DNA of 15,105 nucleotides from Candidatus Roizmanbacteria bacterium CG_4_9_14_0_8_um_filter_34_12. GTDB lineage: Bacteria > Patescibacteriota > Microgenomatia > UBA1406 > GWC2-37-13. Below are positions 8,336 through 14,505 of this stretch, piece by piece. The stretch is from positions 1-15,105 of the forward strand of contig PFTH01000171.1 of the NCBI GenBank assembly GCA_002789465.1, in the 5' to 3' direction. Under the pieces are notes generated by a model, which did no database searches, was not told the origin of the DNA, and was given only the letters and a program-made list of their open reading frames with translations. The translations under genes were made by a program, and so were the position numbers. The stretch's first letter is position 1, and every line of letters begins with the position of its first letter.

Positions 8336-8366
8336 TTACGCCTAACGTAACTCGCCCTTGGCGAGT
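8336..8366 (-). promoter_or_regulatory. two abutting hairpins in the fic leader
   Basis: ACTCGCC/GGCGAGT (8350-8366) is a perfect 7-bp stem with a CTT/AAG loop. Directly next to it TTACG/CGTAA (8336-8350) forms a 5-bp stem; the two share base 8350. They lie between the predicted transcription start and the fic ATG and are the most GC-rich bases of this gap. No T-run follows, so an intrinsic terminator is unlikely. A structured leader or a protein-binding operator both fit. Confidence 0.5.
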
Positions 8367-8380
8367 GAAGTGGTGACTAT

Positions 8381-8410
8381 ATAAGATTATATTAGATTAT
8401 ATGAGATTAG
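8381..8410. repeat. three tandem 10-bp repeats overlapping the fic promoter
   Basis: Three consecutive decamers, ATAAGATTAT, ATTAGATTAT and ATGAGATTAG, differ at the third position and at the last base. On the minus strand they give two TATAAT words one helical turn apart. The upstream one is the predicted -10 of fic. Confidence 0.6.
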
Positions 8411-8425
8411 TGAACCATTTGTCAA
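8396..8425 (-). promoter_or_regulatory. near-consensus sigma-70 promoter of fic
   Basis: On the minus strand a perfect TTGACA (8420-8425) is followed after 18 nt by a perfect TATAAT (8396-8401). This predicts a start near 8388-8390 and a leader of about 65 nt before the fic ATG. It lies just after the mraY stop (8442). It is the strongest promoter match I found in the window and would let fic, and possibly murD to ftsZ, be transcribed independently of the upstream genes. Confidence 0.75.
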
Positions 8426-8441
8426 GTAATTAATATTCGTC

Positions 8442-9479
8442 CTACTTCATAAACGCAACCATGAGACCGAAGATGCTTAATAGAATTGACATTAGCCAAA
8501 AACGCATTACAATTTTTGGTTCTGGCCAACCTTTTAACTGAAGCCATAAATGAAATGGTGATACGGGGAATATTTTACTTTTATAAAACTTTTTACCAAC
8601 TAATTGAATAAGGGAAGAACCAATTTCAACAACAAAAAGTCCTCCAATTATTAATAGAGAAAATGGTTTTCCCAAAGTTAAACCCACGACTGCAAAAGTC
8701 GCTCCAAAAGCCAATGCTCCCGCATCACCCAACATTATTCTTGCCGGAAAAATATTAAAATATAAAAATGCGATAATACCACCTAACCACACCCCAATAA
8801 ATAGTGATGTAGGAACGTCTACAATTGATCTTGCCACTGCCCAAAAACTCATTAAAGCAATCATTAAAACACCAGAAGATAAACCATCTAATCCATCAGT
8901 GATATTAACGGCGTTCGCAAAGGCTACAATTACAAAAACCGCAAAAATAATATAGAAATAATATAATTTAATTACTCCAAAAAAGGGAATATGAACAAAA
9001 TCAATTTTTAAATCATTAAACAACCAAAAAGCAATTATACTTGCCAAAATAATCTCAATAATTAATTTATGACGAAGCCGTAATCCAATGTGTTGTTGTT
9101 TTGGAAGAATAAATATTTTTTTAATATCATCATATATTCCAAGTAAAGAAAAACTCAATAAAGAAAAAATAATTATTTTAGCTTCGCTGAATATTGCAGG
9201 ATAGTTCGACTGAATCGGGCGTCTAAGCACGATAAATAACAACAATGATAAAATAAATAAAACAAGCGTCGTTATTACAATCAAAATTCCCCCACCAACT
9301 GGAATTCCTTGTTTATGTTTATGAAAATGATCAAATATTGGAGTGGGTTTATTAAATGCATCTCTTGTTTCCTGATTTTGACGCTGCATTTTCAGTTTGT
9401 AAAGAAAGTTAATAAAGGGGACTATTAAAACAAAGTTTACGATAAAAGCAATTATCGTTACGAAAAGATATAAAGCCAT
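8442..9479 (-). CDS. mraY: phospho-N-acetylmuramoyl-pentapeptide transferase MraY
   Basis: MraY is the membrane enzyme that moves phospho-MurNAc-pentapeptide from UDP to undecaprenyl phosphate, forming lipid I. The 345-residue polytopic protein keeps the Asp pair YDD (D117-D118), NAVNITDGLDGL (189-200) and the nucleotide-site LGDAGAL (250-256). The C-terminal KGWPEPKIVMRFW (316-328) is typical of MraY. The loop normally read as HHH is HLW here (310-312, in PFHLWLQLKGW), keeping only the first His. GIPVGGG (58-64) replaces the usual GTPTMGG. The gene starts 9 nt after the dgkA stop with TATATG context; dgkA makes or recycles its lipid substrate. Confidence 0.96.
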   Translation of the reverse strand: MALYLFVTIIAFIVNFVLIVPFINFLYKLKMQRQNQETRDAFNKPTPIFDHFHKHKQGIPVGGGILIVITTLVLFILSLLLFIVLRRPIQSNYPAIFSEAKIIIFSLLSFSLLGIYDDIKKIFILPKQQHIGLRLRHKLIIEIILASIIAFWLFNDLKIDFVHIPFFGVIKLYYFYIIFAVFVIVAFANAVNITDGLDGLSSGVLMIALMSFWAVARSIVDVPTSLFIGVWLGGIIAFLYFNIFPARIMLGDAGALAFGATFAVVGLTLGKPFSLLIIGGLFVVEIGSSLIQLVGKKFYKSKIFPVSPFHLWLQLKGWPEPKIVMRFWLMSILLSIFGLMVAFMK

Positions 9480-9488
9480 ATAAAATTT

Positions 9489-9851
9489 TTAGCTAAACAA
9501 ATTTATGATTTTAGGAATATAAATTATCACCGCAAGAATTAAGGCTCCTAATGCAAAAATTAACATTGCGCCGGCAGAAGCGTCTTTTGCAATTTTAATA
9601 TCCTCCCGCCATTTCATATCGATCGCATCATTGGTATTTTCAATTGCAGTATTTATTGTTTCTATTGTTAAACCAACAAAAATTAAAGTAATAATTACTA
9701 AAAATTCACTATACGAAATTCTTAACAATGCCCCTCCTATCAAGGCTATTGCTGACAAAAATAAATGTACTCTATAGTTTGGCTGGTTGTTTAGTGCAGT
9801 AGTTAAACCTCGGATTGCATTTTTAACGGAAATGTGATGTTTTCTTAACAT
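9489..9851 (-). CDS. dgkA: undecaprenol/diacylglycerol kinase, DgkA family
   Basis: This small integral membrane kinase phosphorylates undecaprenol (Gram-positive type) or diacylglycerol (E. coli type). It has 120 residues and about three membrane helices. Motifs are NYRVH (25-29), ETINTAIENTNDAID (64-78), with the catalytic-type Glu pair E64 and E71, and IKIAKDASAGAML (85-97). Placement directly before mraY in a lipid II cluster favours undecaprenol kinase, which regenerates the carrier lipid. The enzyme specificity itself is inference. The ATG overlaps the 3' end of yvcK by 7 nt. The 12-base leader AATAATTATATG is identical to that of murA. Confidence 0.93.
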   Translation of the reverse strand: MLRKHHISVKNAIRGLTTALNNQPNYRVHLFLSAIALIGGALLRISYSEFLVIITLIFVGLTIETINTAIENTNDAIDMKWREDIKIAKDASAGAMLIFALGALILAVIIYIPKIINLFS

Positions 9852-10822
9852 ATAATTATTTTAGATAATAATTCTCCTAATTTTTTTTGATCATGACGAA
9901 CAAGACTACGACTTAGTTTATCACTCGCTTCCTTTGTGTATATCTTTCTATCAATTAAGTCAGCAAAAATCAATTTTCTAACTGTAGATATAAGGATATC
10001 GTTTGCAACTAAAGTTTCCTTATTAGCCAAATACCATTTTATTATATCTTTAGATATTTTACCATTATTCATCACCACAATGTCAATTTTCCTAAATAAA
10101 TATTTCTCCAACATAAAAATATGATCCATTGCAGTATAAGAAGTTGTCTGTCCTAATTTTGTCATTAGATTCATTATGTAAATTAATTTAGCTTTTGAGT
10201 GAGTCACCGATTCTTTTATACCCTTTACTAATAATGTAGGAATTATGCTTGTAAATAAATCACCTGGTCCAAATATTAAATAATCAGATTGTTTCACTCG
10301 CTTTATTGCCAGTGGATTTGCCATTGCTTCGGGTTGAAGATAAACTCGATTGATTCGGTCAGTTGTTGTTAAATATTTTTCAATTTTAGATTCAGAGGTA
10401 ATGAACTTACCTGACTGATACTGTGCAGTTAAATTTACATTATCAAAAGTGACAGGTATGACATGGCCTTTTATTTTTAAAATATAATTAGCAGCTTTGA
10501 CTACATCTTGATAATTCGAGGTAACTTTTTCTAAAGCAGATAATAAAATATTTCCAAAATTATGACCATTGAGATCGCCTTTGTTAAAGCGATATAAAAA
10601 AAGTTTTCTCCAAAGAACTGGAGCCTCAGATAATGCCACCAAACATTGTCGAAAATCCCCTGGTGGAAGTACTTCTAATTGGTCACGCAAGCGTCCAGTT
10701 GATCCACCCGAATCCATCATATTAACAATTGAGGCTAAATCAATAGAGTATGATTTTAATCCTGATAATGTAATAAAGGACCCAGTTCCACCACCAAAAA
10801 CAGTTACTTTTTTAAGTTTCAT
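9845..10822 (-). CDS. yvcK: YvcK/GlmR family morphology and gluconeogenesis factor (CofD-like fold)
   Basis: YvcK homologues bind UDP-sugars and are needed for cell shape and for wall synthesis on gluconeogenic carbon in Bacillus; the mycobacterial relative CuvA works at growing poles. The 325-residue protein begins with FGGGTGSF (9-16). It then has DSGGSTGRLR (37-46), GDFRQCLVALS (55-65) and GHNFGNILLSALE (86-98). An FGPGDLFTSIIPTLLVKGI run and NLMTKLGQT complete the pattern. These separate YvcK from the F420-pathway enzyme CofD, since no F420 genes are near. It overlaps murA as ATGA and dgkA by 7 nt, so it is embedded in the wall operon, which supports a role in coordinating UDP-GlcNAc use. 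Confidence 0.94.
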   Translation of the reverse strand: MKLKKVTVFGGGTGSFITLSGLKSYSIDLASIVNMMDSGGSTGRLRDQLEVLPPGDFRQCLVALSEAPVLWRKLFLYRFNKGDLNGHNFGNILLSALEKVTSNYQDVVKAANYILKIKGHVIPVTFDNVNLTAQYQSGKFITSESKIEKYLTTTDRINRVYLQPEAMANPLAIKRVKQSDYLIFGPGDLFTSIIPTLLVKGIKESVTHSKAKLIYIMNLMTKLGQTTSYTAMDHIFMLEKYLFRKIDIVVMNNGKISKDIIKWYLANKETLVANDILISTVRKLIFADLIDRKIYTKEASDKLSRSLVRHDQKKLGELLSKIIIC

Positions 10823-12150
10823 ATTTTCTTAATATTTCCGCCAAGTTTTTGGATTTTCTCAACAAAGTTTTCATATCCACGTTCTAAAATAGAAACATTA
10901 TTAACAACCGATTCATCTTTAGCAACCAAAGCTGCTATCGCTAAAGTTGCACCTGCTCGTAAATCTGCAATATTTAATACTCCTCCATGCAACTCTTGTG
11001 GCCCGGTAATCTTAATTGCTTGTTGATATTTTTTACATTCTTCGAAATTAAAATGGTAATAATTTTTAGGATTATTAACTTTGATTTCTATAAACTCAAT
11101 TTGTGCCCCTAATTTTTTTAACTCTTCAACATAACTGAAACGATTTTCAAAAAGTCTTTCATGAATTATGCTTTCACCTTTTACTTGCGTTAACAAAACT
11201 GCCCATGGTGGTTGCCAATCTGTCATAAAACCAGGATATGGTGCTGTTTCAATATCCATTGCTCTTAGTCCTCCGGTCAAAGGATAAGAAAACTTCCAAC
11301 TATTTCTATTGATTTTTTTTACCAGACCACCAATTGTTATTACTGAGTCAATTAATGAGCTTATATAATTCTTTTCAATCAATGAGATTGTTACACTTCC
11401 TTTTGTTGCTAAAGCTAAAGAAACATAAGTTGCCGCTTCGTTTCGATCTGACGCAATTTTAAATGGAGTTTTTTGTTTTAATGACTTAACGCCGTATATT
11501 TGTATTAAATTACCTTTTCTTTTAATCCTAGCTCCAGCTGAATTAAGAAAGTCAATTAGATTATCAACTTCCGGTTCAGTTGCTGCATTCTCAATTGTTA
11601 CTTGACCATTTCCAACAACCGCAAGCAAAATTATTAATTCTGTACCCGTGTGTGTTGGTTTGTTAAATTTAATTAATCCATTGATTTTATTCGCTTTTTT
11701 TGCAAGATAATAACCAGTTGTTGAATCATAGTCAACTTGGATTAATAAATCTTTCATTGCGTTAACAATCCGATCAATTGAACGAGCACCCAAACGACAA
11801 CCTCCTGGATTAGGAATTTCCGCGGAGTTAAATTTCAGAAGAAAAGGAGCAAAAAATAAAAACGAAACTCGTACCTTTGAAGCAAAAATAAAATCAAGAC
11901 GGTTTTTGTCAAAGCAACCCCCTTTAATCTCTAATCTATTCTTATCGATAAACTGTTCTTTCCCCCCAATACTTTTAATTAAATTTAATAATTCCTCAAC
12001 ATCTCGTATTCTTGGAATGTTATCAAGAATAACTTTTCCATCAAACAAAAGTGCAGCAATAATTGTTTTTAAGGCAATATTTTTAGCACCGGAAAGTTTA
12101 ACTTCTCCGCATAATTTTTTCCCTCCGTTTATAACATATGCATCTTCCAT
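10819..12150 (-). CDS. murA: UDP-N-acetylglucosamine 1-carboxyvinyltransferase MurA
   Basis: MurA catalyses the first committed step of peptidoglycan synthesis, transferring enolpyruvate from PEP to UDP-GlcNAc. The 443-residue protein has the twin-domain fold with GAKN (21-24, K23 and N24). The active loop NPGGCRLGARSID (114-126) contains Cys118, the fosfomycin-modified residue; target-level sensitivity is expected from this. D311 (in PGFMTDWQ) and R398 (in DLRAGA) complete the active site. Serine replaces the usual proline in RPID. It is about 25 residues longer than typical because of extra sequence around 350-380. It starts 8 nt after the murB stop with TATATG context. Confidence 0.97.
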   Translation of the reverse strand: MEDAYVINGGKKLCGEVKLSGAKNIALKTIIAALLFDGKVILDNIPRIRDVEELLNLIKSIGGKEQFIDKNRLEIKGGCFDKNRLDFIFASKVRVSFLFFAPFLLKFNSAEIPNPGGCRLGARSIDRIVNAMKDLLIQVDYDSTTGYYLAKKANKINGLIKFNKPTHTGTELIILLAVVGNGQVTIENAATEPEVDNLIDFLNSAGARIKRKGNLIQIYGVKSLKQKTPFKIASDRNEAATYVSLALATKGSVTISLIEKNYISSLIDSVITIGGLVKKINRNSWKFSYPLTGGLRAMDIETAPYPGFMTDWQPPWAVLLTQVKGESIIHERLFENRFSYVEELKKLGAQIEFIEIKVNNPKNYYHFNFEECKKYQQAIKITGPQELHGGVLNIADLRAGATLAIAALVAKDESVVNNVSILERGYENFVEKIQKLGGNIKKI

Positions 12151-12158
12151 ATAATTAT

Positions 12159-13076
12159 TTAAACGATTTCTACCTCTTCAACTAAATTAACATCAAATTT
12201 TTGCCTAACCTTATCTTTAATATACTTTATTAATTTTACTAAATCTTTTGATTCTGAATTTTGTTTACCAATATTAACAATAAAGTTCGCATGAATTGAC
12301 GATACCATAAAACTGCCGATTTTATAGTTCTTAAGCCCGCACTGATCAATTAGATACCCGACTGAATTTGTGGGAAGTTTTAATTTAGCTTGATCTTCTT
12401 TGCTAATATTTTTAAAAAAGCATCCGGATGTTGCTACTCCGAAGGGTTGTGTTTTTTTTCTATATGTCAATGAGTCTAAAGTAATTTTATTTAATAAGTT
12501 CGTTTTAACTTTTGGTAATCGAAATACCGCACTGATTAATATTTCTTTTGTTTTTTGCAAAATGCTGTAACCGTATGTAAACTTAAAATAATCTTTATTA
12601 ACTTTTTTTAGTTTACCTTCTGTTGTTAATAAAACTGCGCCAACTAATCTATCACTAAAATATGTCATCGGTTTGGTCCACTTTGAATTCATATATATAG
12701 CACCTCCCACTGTTCCCGGCAAACCTTGATGATATTCAAATCCAGACAATCCCATTTCAATGGTTTTTGCAATCAGGACTGATACTGGGACACCGCTTGA
12801 TACCCGTATATCAACTTCTTTATCTGTTAACTTAAGCACTTTTATCTCATTAGTGGAGTTTTTTATTACAAGACCAGGATAATCATGAATAAAAACAATA
12901 TTTGATCCCCCACCGAAAATAAAAAAAGGTAGTTTTTTTTTCTTTGCCCAAATAACACTGTCAACTAATTCGTCTATTGATTTAACCTCTATAAAAAGAT
13001 TTGCGATCTGATTAACTCTCATTGTTAGGTGTTTAGCCAAAGGTTCGTTTATTACAACCTTTATTGTTTTATACAT
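12159..13076 (-). CDS. murB: UDP-N-acetylenolpyruvoylglucosamine reductase MurB
   Basis: This FAD- and NADPH-dependent enzyme reduces enolpyruvyl-UDP-GlcNAc to UDP-MurNAc. The 305-residue protein has the FAD-binding GGGSN (55-59) and GLPGTVGGAIYMN (118-130). The substrate domain includes SGCFFKN (217-223) and SSIHANFIVN (259-268), and the protein ends EEVEIV, which supplies the expected C-terminal Glu. Two positions of the catalytic triad seen in E. coli MurB look changed by eye: the Arg of F.YR.S is Gly169 in FTYGYS, and the Ser of AGS.FKN is Cys219. Cys at the latter site is known in other MurBs. Length suggests the short (type II) class. It starts 10 nt after the murC stop. Confidence 0.95.
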   Translation of the reverse strand: MYKTIKVVINEPLAKHLTMRVNQIANLFIEVKSIDELVDSVIWAKKKKLPFFIFGGGSNIVFIHDYPGLVIKNSTNEIKVLKLTDKEVDIRVSSGVPVSVLIAKTIEMGLSGFEYHQGLPGTVGGAIYMNSKWTKPMTYFSDRLVGAVLLTTEGKLKKVNKDYFKFTYGYSILQKTKEILISAVFRLPKVKTNLLNKITLDSLTYRKKTQPFGVATSGCFFKNISKEDQAKLKLPTNSVGYLIDQCGLKNYKIGSFMVSSIHANFIVNIGKQNSESKDLVKLIKYIKDKVRQKFDVNLVEEVEIV

Positions 13077-13086
13077 ATTGCGAATT

Positions 13087-14505
13087 CTATAACCTTTTGA
13101 TCACCCTAATTATATCATCTTGAAGCTTGTAGATATCTCCTGCGCCTAATATAACAATAACTGTTTTTTTATCTATGAGTTGCTCTAAACGTTTGATAAT
13201 TTGCTTATCATTATTTTCTGCGTAAACAGTATTTGTTTTAGTTTTATTTGCAATGTCTGCAATTATTTGCGAACTTATATTTTGATTTCCCAGTTTTTCC
13301 CTTGCCGATGGAAATATCGGAGCAATTATTGATTTATCAGCAATTAACATTGATGCTGTGAATTCGTTCAATAAACTTTTTGTACGAGAATACGTATGTG
13401 GTTGAAAAATCGTGATTATTTGATGTTTTTGAAAACGTTGCTTTAAAGCATTAATTGTTGCCACTATTTCCTGTGGATGGTGTGCATAATCATCAAACAA
13501 ATGAATGTCTTTTTTTGAATAGATATGTTCTAAGCGTCTTTTAACTCCAGAAAAAGTTTTTACTACCTTTTTTATCCTTTCAAAAGAAAAACCTAAATTA
13601 ATTAAAACTAATGCTACTCCAGCCAAATTACTGATATTTTTTTCTCCATAAAGAGCGCTTTTGATTATTCCTAATTTTTTACCTAAGTAATTAATACTAA
13701 AGCTTGATCCTAGATTATTGGTTTGAAAGTTGTTGATAACTAGGTTATTCTCTTTATTAAACCCATAAGTCAAATGTTTACTATTAATTTTTAATCTAAT
13801 TGATGCTAAGTTTTTATCATCGCCACATAAAAATACTGCTTTTCTATTTTGAAAAAAATTTAGAAAAACTTGCTTAGTGTGTTCGAGATCGCGATAAACA
13901 TCAGGATGATCAAAACCAATGTTTGTTGCTAAAATATAATCTGGTTTATAAAAATTCAGCTTAGGGCGAATATCTCTTGGTGGATCAATAGCGTACTCAT
14001 CTGCTTCGTAAGCGAAATAATTATTATCTGATGTATCAGCTCCCGGATATTGAAATGTCCCTGCTTTAAAACTTGGCGCTCCAACTAAATAAGTTGGATT
14101 AACCCCAAGTTTAATCAATGTATATGACAAAAGTGCTGTGGTTGTGGTTTTTCCATGGCAACCACACACTGCGATAGATTTATTATGAATTTCCGATAAA
14201 TTTTCGATTAATTCTGCTTGATTAAGACATTTAATTTTTCTTTTTTTTGCTTCGATTACTTGTGGATTAGATGTTCCTCCGTGTGCGGCTGAATAGACAA
14301 TTAAATCAATATTTTTAGGAAGAGTATTGGGTAAAAAAGAATTAATAACAAGAATATTATTTTTTAATAAAGTACTGTCAGTAATAAACTCTTCTTCAAG
14401 ATCAGATCCGAAAACGCAATATCCTAATTTTTTATAAATAATAGCTAAATTAGCCATTGCCACTCCCTTTATTCCGATAAAAAAAATATTTTTAGTTTTT
14501 AACAT
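13087..14505 (-). CDS. murC: UDP-N-acetylmuramate--L-alanine ligase MurC
   Basis: MurC adds L-Ala to UDP-MurNAc in the cytoplasm. The 472-residue Mur ligase has an N-terminal GIKGVAMANLA (11-21). The ATP loop GCHGKTTTT is at 115-123, followed by EADEY (167-171), NIGFDHPDVY (195-204) and GEKNISN (287-293). RRLEHI (323-328), DDYAHHP (338-344) and FQPHTYSRT (367-375) complete it. The C-domain PH.Y.RT is MurC-like. The segment 167-215, with DIRPKLNFYKPDY then FDHPDVYRDLEH, resembles Mpl, the muropeptide-recycling ligase. I call MurC because the window has no other murC and biosynthetic genes surround it. The ATG lies inside the end of murE (14-nt overlap). Confidence 0.9.
   Translation of the reverse strand: MLKTKNIFFIGIKGVAMANLAIIYKKLGYCVFGSDLEEEFITDSTLLKNNILVINSFLPNTLPKNIDLIVYSAAHGGTSNPQVIEAKKRKIKCLNQAELIENLSEIHNKSIAVCGCHGKTTTTALLSYTLIKLGVNPTYLVGAPSFKAGTFQYPGADTSDNNYFAYEADEYAIDPPRDIRPKLNFYKPDYILATNIGFDHPDVYRDLEHTKQVFLNFFQNRKAVFLCGDDKNLASIRLKINSKHLTYGFNKENNLVINNFQTNNLGSSFSINYLGKKLGIIKSALYGEKNISNLAGVALVLINLGFSFERIKKVVKTFSGVKRRLEHIYSKKDIHLFDDYAHHPQEIVATINALKQRFQKHQIITIFQPHTYSRTKSLLNEFTASMLIADKSIIAPIFPSAREKLGNQNISSQIIADIANKTKTNTVYAENNDKQIIKRLEQLIDKKTVIVILGAGDIYKLQDDIIRVIKRL

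Noticed and set aside
8334..8366. GCCTAAC (8340-8346) resembles the RYYYAAC end of an integron attC site next to the fic leader hairpin
   Set aside because: No matching GTTRRRY end at attC distance and no paired L boxes; the hairpins are too short and no integrase is in the window.
8386..8391. Second TATAAT word upstream of fic as the -10 box
   Set aside because: It is 28 nt from the TTGACA, too far; it is a by-product of the decamer repeat.
5887..12150. TGA recoding (Gracilibacteria/SR1 code)
   Set aside because: murD and murA end in TGA at ATGA overlaps exactly where their families should end, and Trp is encoded by TGG.
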